In this document: piece by piece, positions 42,954 to 52,175 of the stretch | Layout: the number at the start of each line of letters is the position of its first letter | Position numbering within the stretch: the stretch's first letter is position 1 | Origin: Alkalibacterium sp049389645 | Lineage (GTDB): Bacteria > Bacillota > Bacilli > Lactobacillales > Carnobacteriaceae_A | Length of the DNA: 64,000 nucleotides | Assembly: GCF_049389645.1 (NCBI RefSeq) | Contig: NZ_CP186540.1 | Location: 1,736,001 to 1,800,000, forward strand | Direction of reading: 5' to 3' | The notes under the pieces: model-generated | What the model saw: the letters and a program-made list of their open reading frames with translations, nothing else | What the model was told of the DNA's origin: nothing | Database searches by the model: none | Program-made: the position numbers and the translations under genes

Positions 42954-43868
42954 TTAAGTATAATGAGATGACTTCGCAAACCCATTGATTGTAAATTCCG
43001 TATTTAGAATTGCCCTGATCCTGCGTTTAGGAAGAGAGCCACCACACCATTCGTGCATGACATTGCATGTCAGCTGCGCTTCAGGAAACAAGAACTTGAA
43101 TGACTGAACTTCAGACAGAAAAAGCTTGTTGAGTGAAGTAGTATGTCTACAGGAACCGCAGAGACTCATCTTAGAGGAATTTTTCAGGTCAAACGATCCG
43201 CAGCAACTGCAGGTCAGCCCTTTTTTAAGATCATTAAAATCATACAAAGGTAGCTTCCTCTGGTAAGGAAGCTCTTTTTGACATTCTTCCAGTAAACGGT
43301 CGGCAATATGGTAGTTTTTAGCTGATAATATATCGCATCGACGATTGATACTAGTAAAATGTGATATGATTTGAGGAAGGTATATAAATGGATTTTCCTT
43401 TTTGGCCTCATAAAGAAAGAACGCAGAGTTGACGAATACGACATTCGGTACGATGGATATAGCATGGTCCCACTGATTAATTAACTTCTTAAATACTGTT
43501 GTTGTGCGGTTTAACTGACCTGCTGGGCTGACGATGTCCTGGCCGGAATCCGTACGAAACTGTCCGGTCAGATTGGTGTAGTTGCCTTCATAATTTTTGA
43601 TTTCATATAAATAAATCGCATTTGAAGTCACCATAAGTGAATCAATCTGAATCGGTGTATTCCCAATAACCAGTGACAGATCATTCAGAATGAGAGCATC
43701 GCTAGTAAGATATTTCTTCACCAAAGAATCAAAGATTACCTCGCCATCATAGCCTTTAGATAGAGTAGACAAGTGCTGCTTTTCTCTGTAAGGAAGAGTC
43801 ATCCGTTTGTCCAGCAATTCCAGTGCTGTCAACAAATCCGGTTTGTTTCTTAGTTTTTTGATAAGCAT
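42954..43868 (-). CDS. NERD-domain protein with C-terminal zinc ribbon
   Basis: 304 residues. The nuclease-related NERD domain is at about 30-150: GYDGEVIFDSL, then LILNDLSL, IQIDSLMVTSNAIYLYEIKNYEG, with the Asp and E-x-K of a restriction-like fold. Near 225-250 a CSCCGSF...LCGSC pattern forms a zinc ribbon. Some NERD proteins may act on DNA; the role here is unknown. The ATG at 43868 follows GGAGGTG on the minus strand; the in-frame start at 43883 is too far. Monocistronic. Confidence 0.82.
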   Translation of the reverse strand: MLIKKLRNKPDLLTALELLDKRMTLPYREKQHLSTLSKGYDGEVIFDSLVKKYLTSDALILNDLSLVIGNTPIQIDSLMVTSNAIYLYEIKNYEGNYTNLTGQFRTDSGQDIVSPAGQLNRTTTVFKKLINQWDHAISIVPNVVFVNSAFFLYEAKKENPFIYLPQIISHFTSINRRCDILSAKNYHIADRLLEECQKELPYQRKLPLYDFNDLKKGLTCSCCGSFDLKNSSKMSLCGSCRHTTSLNKLFLSEVQSFKFLFPEAQLTCNVMHEWCGGSLPKRRIRAILNTEFTINGFAKSSHYT

Positions 43869-44064
43869 TTCACACCTCCACACTATTACTATTTACAATT
43901 AGAAATATTTCTCACTTTATTCATAAAAGTAATTGAGAAATTAGGAGCCTTCGTGAGAATCAGCATTACTTGATTTATTTTAAATGATATACTTAAAAGC
44001 AGAATAGCTGAAGCTACTAATCAAATTAGATTGAGAAGCTTATGCTATTTTAAAAGGAGGAGTT

Positions 44065-44976
44065 ATGTTTTATTTGTTTTTAGCCATTTTATGCAGTGCG
44101 TCCATTGCACTCATTTTTAAATATACGGAAAATACAGATTCAAATAGATATGTCATTACAAGTGCTAATTATTTTATTGCATTTGTAACGAGCTTAATCA
44201 TGATTATTTACCAGGGAATCTTGAATGGCGTTACCCGAGAAATTCCTTTTATAGATGATTTCGCTTTATTAATGGGAAATGATCAGCACATTTTATCACC
44301 TTACTCAAGTATTGTCTGGGGGATAATTATCGGCGGAATAGCAGGTGTTTTCTTTTTCTTGTCGTTTACTTACTATCAAAAAAGTGTCAAAGATAATGGG
44401 GTGGGAGTATCCGGGACGATAGCAAAGTTAGGCATACTTATTCCAATGATTTTTTCAATACTTATCTGGAGAGAATTTCCGACATCTATTCAGTGGATAG
44501 GCATTATATTATCATTAGTATCAATCGTTGTTATCAATTTGTCTAAAAAGTCTATCAAAACATTTGATTTCAAACCGACACTTTTACTTCTATTCATTTT
44601 TGGCGGTATGGCAGAATTCTCAAACAAGATTTATCAGAATTATGCTCTGAATGAGTATAAAGATGTTTTCCTTTTTTCAATATTTTTTGTTGCCTTTTTG
44701 ATTAGTGTGACATACACGGTGAATACAAAAGGGAAGCCAACCCTTAAGGACATCTTGACGGGCTTTGCAGTAGGCATTCCCAATCTGTTTTCGTCTTACT
44801 TTCTGATCCTTTCACTGGATACAGTAAATACCTCAGTGGCTTTTCCTATTTACAGTGCCGGGAGTATCGTATTGATCAATATAGGCGGCCTGCTTATTTA
44901 CAGAGAAAGAATTGCTCCAAAGAATCAGTTAGCCATCGCGATGACCATTGTCGCACTCATTTTGATCAATGTATAA
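44065..44976 (+). CDS. DMT-superfamily (EamA-like) transporter
   Basis: 303 residues with ten membrane segments in two repeats of five, the EamA/drug-metabolite transporter layout; the family signature is clearest in SVAFPIYSAGSIVLINIGGLLIYRER split around residues 255-280. The substrate is unknown. Strong AAAGGAGGAG before the ATG. Alone on its strand, with a bidirectional hairpin after its stop shared with the YghU-like gene. Confidence 0.82.
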   Translation: MFYLFLAILCSASIALIFKYTENTDSNRYVITSANYFIAFVTSLIMIIYQGILNGVTREIPFIDDFALLMGNDQHILSPYSSIVWGIIIGGIAGVFFFLSFTYYQKSVKDNGVGVSGTIAKLGILIPMIFSILIWREFPTSIQWIGIILSLVSIVVINLSKKSIKTFDFKPTLLLLFIFGGMAEFSNKIYQNYALNEYKDVFLFSIFFVAFLISVTYTVNTKGKPTLKDILTGFAVGIPNLFSSYFLILSLDTVNTSVAFPIYSAGSIVLINIGGLLIYRERIAPKNQLAIAMTIVALILINV

Positions 44977-44977
44977 A

Positions 44978-45015
44978 AAAATCTCGAAGTGTCGTTATGA
45001 CACTTCGAGATTTTT
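44978..45015. terminator. Bidirectional terminator
   Basis: AAAATCTCGAAGTGTC pairs exactly with GACACTTCGAGATTTT, between convergent genes. Confidence 0.92.
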
Positions 45016-45030
45016 CTGTCTAGTTTAGTT

Positions 45031-45816
45031 TCATTTGATATCTTTATACTCCAGATTCAGTGCACGTTTGACAGCAGGTCGCTCACCGATACGGTCAGTC
45101 CACTCTTTTAAATTCGTATATTCGTCAGCTTTTAAAAACGCCGCGGCATCGCCGTACAAGTCGCCTTGAACCAGACGCCCGTACCAAGGCCAGATCGCCA
45201 TGTCTGCAATAGTATACTCGTCGCCGTTGATATATTCCTTGTCGGCTAAATGTCTGTCGAGCAGATCCAATTGACGTTTGGTTTCCATGGCAAAACGATT
45301 GATCGGGTACTCCTGTGCAAAAGGTGCGTAGGCGTAGAAGTGACCAAAGCCGCCACCTAGATACGGTGCAGCTCCTGTTTGCCAGAACAGCCAGTTCATC
45401 AGTTCAGTTCTCTCAGCCAGTGTAGTTGGAATAAATTGTTCAAACTTTTCAGCTAAATATAATAAAATGTTGACTGATTCAAACACACGAACCGGTTCAT
45501 CCTGTGAATGATCCACCATGGCTGGAATTTTCGAATTAGGGTTGATTTCAACAAAATCACTCCCGAACTGATCGCCTTCTCCAATGTGGATTTTATATAA
45601 GTCATATTCTGCCGATTTAACGCCGGCTTCTTTCAACTCTTCCAGCATGATCGCCACTTTCTGTCCGTTAGGTGTCCCTAATGAATAGACTTGCAAGGGG
45701 TGTTCGCCTACTGGAAGTTTCTGTTCAAATCGACTTCCGGCGACAGGCTGGTTACCGAATTGGTTTTTGTCTTCTTGATCCCATTCCCATACTTTAGGTG
45801 TTTCATAGTTTGACAT
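45031..45816 (-). CDS. Glutathione-transferase-fold disulfide reductase (YghU type)
   Basis: 261 residues. An N-terminal extension (WEWDQEDKNQFGNQPVAGSRFE) precedes a thioredoxin-like domain (LQVYSLGTPNGQKVAIMLEEL, NPNSKIPAMVD with the cis-proline) and a helical GST_C domain. This arrangement is specific to YghU/Ure2p-like enzymes that bind two glutathiones and reduce disulfides. Start ATG 45816 after AAGGAGCGG on the minus strand. A decayed copy of its 5' end lies at 51.2 kb. Confidence 0.9.
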   Translation of the reverse strand: MSNYETPKVWEWDQEDKNQFGNQPVAGSRFEQKLPVGEHPLQVYSLGTPNGQKVAIMLEELKEAGVKSAEYDLYKIHIGEGDQFGSDFVEINPNSKIPAMVDHSQDEPVRVFESVNILLYLAEKFEQFIPTTLAERTELMNWLFWQTGAAPYLGGGFGHFYAYAPFAQEYPINRFAMETKRQLDLLDRHLADKEYINGDEYTIADMAIWPWYGRLVQGDLYGDAAAFLKADEYTNLKEWTDRIGERPAVKRALNLEYKDIK

Positions 45817-45982
45817 AATATCCGCTCCTTCTGTATTCAGTATACTGATTTACGATTTTTTAAACAAGAAATCTAGCATAGGCATTTGATAAAAGTTTAC
45901 TGTAGAGACTGATAATGGATATATTATTTGTGAAACTCAAAATAACAGCTTGATCTTTTGATCCAAATTAGAGGATCTATTT

Positions 45983-46096
45983 ATGTTTGAGGACATTTTT
46001 GGAGATGGTCATTTTCACGAAAAAGGAGGAACAGCGATGAAACCAAACGGAGCTTTAATTTCAGATTACTTATACGATAATAGTGAAAATTTGTAG
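45983..46096 (+). CDS. Possible 37-residue small protein
   Basis: A complete short frame with GAGGATC before the ATG (MFEDIFGDGHFHEKGGTAMK...). A much stronger ribosome site AAAAGGAGGA (46021-46030) precedes a second in-frame ATG at 46037 that would give a 19-residue peptide. Rich in D, H and G. It could be a small protein, a leader peptide upstream of the glycosyltransferase promoter, or a gene remnant. The rest of the 45817-46211 gap shows only a promoter. Confidence 0.35.
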   Translation: MFEDIFGDGHFHEKGGTAMKPNGALISDYLYDNSENL

Positions 46097-46156
46097 TATC
46101 GAGACGGTGTAGCTTTTTGATATACAATTGTATGAAAGGCAATTTTAGAGATATCG

Positions 46157-46165
46157 TGATACAAT
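46157..46165 (+). promoter_or_regulatory. Extended -10 promoter of the GT2-gtrA-yfhO operon
   Basis: TG-A-TACAAT. A start near 46172 gives a 40-nt leader. Confidence 0.5.
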
Positions 46166-46211
46166 AAGAAAATGAGTAAAAAGCTCAGCTAGTAGAATTC
46201 TGGAGGAAAAA

Positions 46212-47177
46212 ATGAAAACAATAACAATTGTAATCCCTATTTATAATGAAGAAGAAGTACTGCCTCAATTAGTTCGCCGATTGGACGACATGAGTAAAAG
46301 CCTAACCAACATTGAGTGCGAATTTTTATTTATAAATGATGGAAGCGAAGATCAGACATTAAATAAAATCAAAGAAATCAGAGAAAAAGATCCTAGAGTA
46401 AATTACGTTGATTTATCCAGAAATTTTGGCAAAGAGTTGGCTATGCTGGCAGGATTTGATTATGCAGATGGCGATGCCGTAGTAGTTATTGACGGAGATT
46501 TACAACAACCACCTGAGTTGATACTGGAAATGGTGAAGTGGTGGGATAAAGGCTATGATGATATTTATGCCGTTCGAGTGGACAGAAAAGGTGAAAGTAA
46601 ACTCAAGAAATGGACATCCGAGTTGTATTATAAGTTGATTCAGCAAATGACGACTGAAAAAGTCTATCCGTTGGCCGGCGATTTCCGTCTGCTTGATAAA
46701 AAATGTGTAGCAGCACTACGAGAATTACGTGAGAGTGAACGATACACCAAAGGAATGTATGGTTGGATCGGATTTAAAAAGAAACAACTAACCTATGTGG
46801 CAGATGAACGCGCAGCAGGGCTGACAAAATGGAATTTTCCGAAGCTGTTTAAACTCGCCATGGATGGAATCACTTCTTACAGCACCATACCGTTGAAGGT
46901 CTGGTCCTATATTGGCTTTACAATCTCATTCTTGTCATTTGTGTTTTTGCTTATTGAAATAGGGAAAACGATTTTTTTGGAAACGAATGTGGCTGGTTAT
47001 CCGACACTGTTGGCAGGCGTTCTATTTCTCGGAGGTATCCAATTGATATCACTAGGTGTGATTGGTGAGTATCTAGGAAGAGTATTCATTGAAACAAAGA
47101 GAAGACCGCCTTATTTCATTCGTGAAAAATCAGGTGATGATTCAAATAGAGAAGATAGTAAGGAAGACTGGTCATGA
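46212..47177 (+). CDS. GT2 glycosyltransferase, polyprenyl-phosphate type (CsbB/GtrB-like)
   Basis: 321 residues. GT-A domain at 1-230 with VIPIYNEEEVL, the DxD-like VVIDGDLQQPPELI near 95-108, and two C-terminal membrane segments (about 238-258 and 270-292). This is the layout of enzymes that load a sugar onto undecaprenyl phosphate at the inner face of the membrane. The next two genes supply a GtrA flippase and a YfhO GT-C enzyme, as in csbB-yfhO of Bacillus. TGGAGG before the ATG. Overlaps gtrA by 4 bp. Confidence 0.92.
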   Translation: MKTITIVIPIYNEEEVLPQLVRRLDDMSKSLTNIECEFLFINDGSEDQTLNKIKEIREKDPRVNYVDLSRNFGKELAMLAGFDYADGDAVVVIDGDLQQPPELILEMVKWWDKGYDDIYAVRVDRKGESKLKKWTSELYYKLIQQMTTEKVYPLAGDFRLLDKKCVAALRELRESERYTKGMYGWIGFKKKQLTYVADERAAGLTKWNFPKLFKLAMDGITSYSTIPLKVWSYIGFTISFLSFVFLLIEIGKTIFLETNVAGYPTLLAGVLFLGGIQLISLGVIGEYLGRVFIETKRRPPYFIREKSGDDSNREDSKEDWS

Positions 47178-47590
47178 AGCAACTATATTCAAAGTACCAC
47201 CAGTGGATCGATTATATTTTTGTCGGTGTCCTGACAACGATTATTAATTTCGGTGTATTCTTTCTGTTTGATACTATTGTTGGTATCTCTTATCTAATAG
47301 CCAATGCTTTATCGATTGTTGTGGCGATTTTATTTGCTTTTTATATGAATAAAAAATTCGTTTTTAAATCGCGAACAACGGACCGTAAAGTGTTATTTCG
47401 AGAGTTCACTTTGTTTGTTGGCTTTCGTTTAGGTTCAGGATTTTATGACATGTTAAGTATGTGGGTTTTGGTTGCCTATTTCAGCCTCAACACCAATGTG
47501 TCTAAATTGTTGACCGAAGTTGTCGTCGTTCTGCTCAATTATGGCTTCAGTAAATTTATTGTTTTCAGAAAGAGGAATACACATGCATGA
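47174..47590 (+). CDS. GtrA-family flippase
   Basis: 138 residues with four membrane segments and the GtrA motif FVGVLTTIINFGVFFLFD near 17-34 plus FYMNKKFVFKSR. GtrA/GtcA proteins are thought to flip the lipid-linked sugar to the outer face. It overlaps both neighbours (4 and 8 bp), so the three products are made together. Confidence 0.92.
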   Translation: MKQLYSKYHQWIDYIFVGVLTTIINFGVFFLFDTIVGISYLIANALSIVVAILFAFYMNKKFVFKSRTTDRKVLFREFTLFVGFRLGSGFYDMLSMWVLVAYFSLNTNVSKLLTEVVVVLLNYGFSKFIVFRKRNTHA

Positions 47591-50333
47591 AGAGACGAGG
47601 CAATTAACAGATAAAAGAGACATCACATCACGCACGTTTTTAGTGTATACCGGACTTTTTCTGGTAATGGTCAGTGCGATCTATAGCTATTTTGTTTGGA
47701 CCAATACGTCTTTTATCTGGCAAAATGATGGCTTCACACAGCATTATCAGCTTTTTTTTGATTATATTTCTAAAATTAGAGGATGGGTCACCGAAGGCAA
47801 TATATCCTTATGGGATTGGAATATTGGACTTGGTGCAGATATTATTCATTCTTACGGGTATTATGCTATCGGAGATCCATTTGTTTATTTAGCGTTGCTT
47901 TTCCCGTCTCATTTGATGGAAGCAGCTTATCACATCCTTATTCTGCTGCGCATCTGGGCGATCGGGATCAGCTTTTTATTTTTTGTTCGGAGTCAACATC
48001 TCTCTCATCACGCCGGTTTGGCTTCGGCCATTGCTTATGCATTTACACACTTTGTCATTTTTAACGTGACACGCCATCCATTCTTTTTGTTGCCTTTGAT
48101 CTGGTTTCCACTTTTATGTTTAGGGATCGATAAGATTCTAAAAGGTGATTCCAGTCGTTTGTTTATGGTGGCAGTGACGGTAAGTGCGCTGAGTAATTTT
48201 TATTTCTTTTATAAATTAACTCTTTTAACAGTTCTATATGCGCTGGTCCGGTTTGCGTATTTGAATAAAAAATGGGACTGGGCTTCATTTACAAAGGTCT
48301 TTTTGAAGGCAGCTTATGCCTATGGTGTCGGCTTGTTGATCTCAGCTAGCCTTTTCTTGCCTATGGTTTTTGGCTTTTTGGATTCTTCTCGTCAAGCAGG
48401 AGAACTGGGCATCAATCTTCTGTTTTACCCGCTGGAATATTATTTAGCTTTGGTCCAGCATACGGTCAGCCCCGGAAGTTACTTTTGGCTGATCGGAGGA
48501 TTTCCTATCCTGTCAATATTTGGATTCGTGTACATCTGGAAAAAACCAGACTATCGCTTTATTCGAACGACGGTTATCGTATTATTCGTCCTCGCATTGT
48601 TTCCTTTTTTCGGGTCGATGATGAACGGGTTCTCTGGACCTTATAATCGCTTTTCATTTGCACTGCCTTTCTTCTTTTCACTGGCTTTAGCTCACTTTAT
48701 GGATCAGCGGGAACACATGGATAAGGACTACTTACAGAAGATGAGGTGGGTACTGGTCCTATTTTCTGTGCTTTCTTTCATTACGTGGGTTTTTATTGAT
48801 GGCTCACTTCCTTACATGACTTTCCCGGTTACTTTAGGCTGGGTGATATGGGGATATCTTAAGCTGCCATCAGATAAAAAACTTTCCCACTTCAATGAAA
48901 ATCGGTTAGTGGTCGTTCTCGTTATGTTGAATTTGACTGCGAATGCCCTGTACTATTATTACCCATTTGGCATGAATAAGATGGACAGTTCTATTGAATA
49001 TGGGACAGCTGAGGAAGCTTATCAGCAGGTACTAGCGGATGGACCAGAATACTTGCCAGACAGAGGCTTGGACCCCTACCGAGTGGGAGTCACTTCTCAG
49101 GACAACCATGTCAGAAACCAGTTTTTATATCTTGATGTAATGGGACTGAATTCCTATTTATCCATTACGAATGGCTATGTCAGTGATTTTGCGAAAGCGA
49201 TCGAAACGGCAGGCTTTCAAGTCATTCAACCCCTTAGAAACGGGATCGACGACAGGCGTATCGCCAATCACTTACTGGGCGTGCGCTATATCATTACGGA
49301 TTCCGAGAATGAGTCGTACCTTCCTTTCGGATATGAAGTAGTTGAAGAGTTGAGCAACAACGAAAATGAGCAGTACATTTTAGCGGAAACAACGGATGCG
49401 TACCCTTTTGCCTATGCCATCGGGAACGCCATCTCAGAGAAAGATTTTATGGAACTGAATGCAGTGGAAAGAGAAGCTGCTTTAGTTGAAAATGTGGTGC
49501 TGGAAGAAAGTGTCCATCAGGAATTTTCACTGGAAAAAGCGTCTAATGAAAGTGCCGTAAAAGAGATTCGTTTTGAGGTGAAGAATGATGAGAATGAAAC
49601 GATCAGTCTGCCTGACGACGAAATTTTAATCGAGGAAGAAAACACACAGTTTACGCTCGTTTTAGAAGACCCTGATGAACTGATCGGACACGAGTGGTTC
49701 ATCCGTTTAGACGGTTTAGACTACCGTCCATTCGAACAATCGCCTTGGCTGCGTCAATCAACGAATTACCGTTTAGCAGTGAACGATGGTCAACAGAGGA
49801 AAAGTATTTATCAGTCAGATCAATACAGTTTCAGCTCTTATTTCCATCGGGAGAATATGCTGTTTAATATGGGCTACGTGACAGAAAACGATGAAAAAGA
49901 GCAAGTGGATATTGTCGTGGATCAGGCTGGAATATATGCCTTAGATGAGATCGCCGTTTATGCCGTACCGGTCAGTGCCCAAGAAGATGAACGCATCGCT
50001 GCCGAGAAAAGGGAACGTGCTTTAGATATTAAAGTGTTCTCGGATGAACGTTTAGAAGGAGAAATCATCGCTGACGCAAATGAGCTTTTAGTGACGGCTA
50101 TTCCATTCTCAGCTGGATGGTCTGTAATGGTCAACGGTGAAGAAAGGGACGTGCTGAACACGAATTTAGGCTTCGTAGGGGTTGAGCTGACTGCTGGAGA
50201 GAACAACGTACAGTTCACATACCGTACGCCTTATTTACGACTGGGTATGGGACTGACTCTAGTCGGGATCATTTTAGCCGCCCTCAATATGAAAAGTTGG
50301 GGCAAGACGAATGATGAAAAAAGTAATGACTAG
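47583..50333 (+). CDS. yfhO: YfhO-family GT-C membrane glycosyltransferase
   Basis: 916 residues. About 12-13 membrane segments fill 1-480 and 890-910, with a large extracytoplasmic part (about 490-885) and a first loop holding QNDGFTQHYQLFFDY, the expected position of the GT-C acidic motif. YfhO proteins transfer a lipid-linked sugar to lipoteichoic acid or other envelope polymers outside the cell. ATG 47583 overlaps the end of gtrA and follows AGAGGA; earlier in-frame starts lie deep inside gtrA and are unlikely. Confidence 0.9.
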   Translation: MHEETRQLTDKRDITSRTFLVYTGLFLVMVSAIYSYFVWTNTSFIWQNDGFTQHYQLFFDYISKIRGWVTEGNISLWDWNIGLGADIIHSYGYYAIGDPFVYLALLFPSHLMEAAYHILILLRIWAIGISFLFFVRSQHLSHHAGLASAIAYAFTHFVIFNVTRHPFFLLPLIWFPLLCLGIDKILKGDSSRLFMVAVTVSALSNFYFFYKLTLLTVLYALVRFAYLNKKWDWASFTKVFLKAAYAYGVGLLISASLFLPMVFGFLDSSRQAGELGINLLFYPLEYYLALVQHTVSPGSYFWLIGGFPILSIFGFVYIWKKPDYRFIRTTVIVLFVLALFPFFGSMMNGFSGPYNRFSFALPFFFSLALAHFMDQREHMDKDYLQKMRWVLVLFSVLSFITWVFIDGSLPYMTFPVTLGWVIWGYLKLPSDKKLSHFNENRLVVVLVMLNLTANALYYYYPFGMNKMDSSIEYGTAEEAYQQVLADGPEYLPDRGLDPYRVGVTSQDNHVRNQFLYLDVMGLNSYLSITNGYVSDFAKAIETAGFQVIQPLRNGIDDRRIANHLLGVRYIITDSENESYLPFGYEVVEELSNNENEQYILAETTDAYPFAYAIGNAISEKDFMELNAVEREAALVENVVLEESVHQEFSLEKASNESAVKEIRFEVKNDENETISLPDDEILIEEENTQFTLVLEDPDELIGHEWFIRLDGLDYRPFEQSPWLRQSTNYRLAVNDGQQRKSIYQSDQYSFSSYFHRENMLFNMGYVTENDEKEQVDIVVDQAGIYALDEIAVYAVPVSAQEDERIAAEKRERALDIKVFSDERLEGEIIADANELLVTAIPFSAGWSVMVNGEERDVLNTNLGFVGVELTAGENNVQFTYRTPYLRLGMGLTLVGIILAALNMKSWGKTNDEKSND

Positions 50334-50467
50334 ATAGGAACCAGTATGAATGATTTAGTCAAAATATCAGACTCTGTTTTAAGTAAGTCTTGATATGTGA
50401 TACTTTTCAGCTAACAGGTTATTATATGTCTAAGTATTTCATTACTTTCCGATTGGAGGTTGAAATG

Positions 50468-51088
50468 ATGAAGCATGAGTATAAAAAGCACGAGAAAGAA
50501 CTCTATGCGCCTAAAAATAAAGCAGAGTTAGTAACCGTGCCTAAACAAAAATTCTTTTGCATAAAAGGTAAAGGTAATCCGAATAGTGAAGAATTCTCTG
50601 AAAAGATCGGTGTATTATATACTTTGGCTTATGCTGTCAGAATGATGCCGAAGAATGGTTTTACTCCGGATGGCTATTTTGAGTATACTGTTTATCCACT
50701 AGAGGGCTTATGGGATTTGACGACAGAAGGTAAAAAAAGTGAATCCCTGAATAAAGATGAATTATTATATACGATTATGATTCGCCAACCGGAGTTTGTC
50801 ACTGAAGATGTTGTTGAAAAAGCATTTCAAATAGCCAAAAAGAAAAAACCAAACCCATTACTTGAAGAAGTATATTTTGATGAAATTGAGGATGGATTAT
50901 CTGTTCAAATTTTACATGTGGGTTCTTATGATAATGAACCAGAATCCTTCCATAAAATGAAGGATTTCATTGAAGACAATGAGTTGAAAATCAAAACGTT
51001 GGTTCATAGAGAAATATATTTATCTGATGTGAGAAGAGTTGAAAAGGAAAAGCTGAAAACTATATTGAGATACAGGGTCACAAAGTAA
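50468..51088 (+). CDS. GyrI-like small-molecule-binding protein
   Basis: 206 residues. The sequence VTVPKQKFFCIKGKGNPNSEEF and the closing HREIYLSDVRRVEKEKLKTILRYRV fit the GyrI-like/SOUL fold of effector-binding domains without a DNA-binding partner. The ligand is unknown. ATG 50468 follows GGAGGT by 7 bp; ATG 50465 is nearly equal, while the frame's earlier starts lack a site. It has its own terminator. No promoter stands out in the 134-bp gap from yfhO. Confidence 0.82.
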   Translation: MKHEYKKHEKELYAPKNKAELVTVPKQKFFCIKGKGNPNSEEFSEKIGVLYTLAYAVRMMPKNGFTPDGYFEYTVYPLEGLWDLTTEGKKSESLNKDELLYTIMIRQPEFVTEDVVEKAFQIAKKKKPNPLLEEVYFDEIEDGLSVQILHVGSYDNEPESFHKMKDFIEDNELKIKTLVHREIYLSDVRRVEKEKLKTILRYRVTK

Positions 51089-51110
51089 AACGATAATTAA
51101 TTATAATATA

Positions 51111-51141
51111 AAAAGTGGACAAATTAATTTGTCCACTTTTA
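51111..51141 (+). terminator. Rho-independent terminator after the GyrI-like gene
   Basis: AAAAGTGGACAAA / TTTGTCCACTTTT, loop TTAA. Confidence 0.92.
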
Positions 51142-51221
51142 TACGTTCTATTATCAGTACTAGGTAAAAATAGAGCCAATCACTAAGGTTAACACTGCGA
51201 AATAAAGCTTGAAAATCAAAA

Positions 51222-51372
51222 TGACTTCCTGCGACAGGCTGGTTACCGAATTGATTCTTTTCTTCCAGATTTCATTCCCATACTTAAGGTGTTTTATAAT
51301 TTGACATCGTATCCACTCTTTATATAATATATATTCAGCATGTTGATTTTATATTTTTTAAACAAGAAAACG
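51222..51372 (-). pseudogene. Decayed 5' end of a second YghU-like gene
   Basis: Matches 45731-45873, that is, the first 28 or so codons of the intact YghU-like gene plus its upstream region (including the TTTTTTAAACAAGAAA stretch), same orientation. From the ATG at 51306 it reads MSNYKTP and then TAA, and a TGA follows four codons later. The coding part differs from the intact copy partly at synonymous positions. The rest of the gene is missing. Confidence 0.85.
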
Positions 51373-51448
51373 ACTGTGGGGATATGAACTAGTTTTGCCA
51401 TAGAAGCACTAAATCTATGCAAATATAATAGTGAGGGAAGTCAACGTT

Positions 51449-51967
51449 CTAATCTAAACCACTTTCGTAATTATCTCTCAGTAAGCCCATAGACAAACTA
51501 GTATGATAGTGTCCTTTAATGAAATACTGTTGTTCCTTTCTGCCCTCAACTTTAAATCCCACTTTTTCATAAATATGGACTGCTTTTTTGTTGTAGTCCA
51601 CGACATCGAGCGTGATTTTGTTCAAATTCAGTTGATAAAAACCATAGTCAACTATTTTGTGCACGACCTTTTGGGCATGCCCGTTACCTTGATTGTCTGG
51701 ATCCAACATTATAGCTAAAACTGCAGTCCGATGGCGCAGATTGATTAGATGCAGATTCGTGTATCCAATTAGTTTATCTTCTGCATAAGCTATAAACTGT
51801 CTAACGGAATCATCCTTTTGGCGTGCTTCAAAAGAATCGTTGAATTTGTCTTTATTCATGTAAGGTTCACTGAACCAATAATCCATAATTTCAGGATTTG
51901 TCCACATTTTAAGCAAGTAATCTATATCTTCTTTCTCTGTTGGTGTAATACGAATTACATCGTCCAT
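51449..51967 (-). CDS. GNAT-family N-acetyltransferase
   Basis: 172 residues. The acetyl-CoA-binding motif DPDNQGNGHAQKVVHKIVDY near 90-109 (Q/RxxGxG/A pattern) and LNKITLDVVDYNKKAVHIYEKVGF near 120-143 are typical GNAT motifs A and B. It is close to the RimJ/RimL and spermidine acetyltransferase-like group; the acceptor is unknown. The ATG at 51967 follows AGGAGGG on the minus strand, and the long upstream extension of the frame has no such site. Alone on the minus strand. Confidence 0.88.
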   Translation of the reverse strand: MDDVIRITPTEKEDIDYLLKMWTNPEIMDYWFSEPYMNKDKFNDSFEARQKDDSVRQFIAYAEDKLIGYTNLHLINLRHRTAVLAIMLDPDNQGNGHAQKVVHKIVDYGFYQLNLNKITLDVVDYNKKAVHIYEKVGFKVEGRKEQQYFIKGHYHTSLSMGLLRDNYESGLD

Positions 51968-52175
51968 TGTAGCCCTCCTGATTTTATCTTGATATTTTAA
52001 TAGACTCAGCCAATTGTCTTTCTTTAGAAAAACGGCTATCACAAGACTAACTGATTTATACTTCAATGACAAACTAAGAGAACAATCCGGACTTATGTGC
52101 TAAACTGACTATGACTAACCGGTCAATCAAAATTTATAATATAACGACAAATACATGTGTGTGGAGTTGAATACA

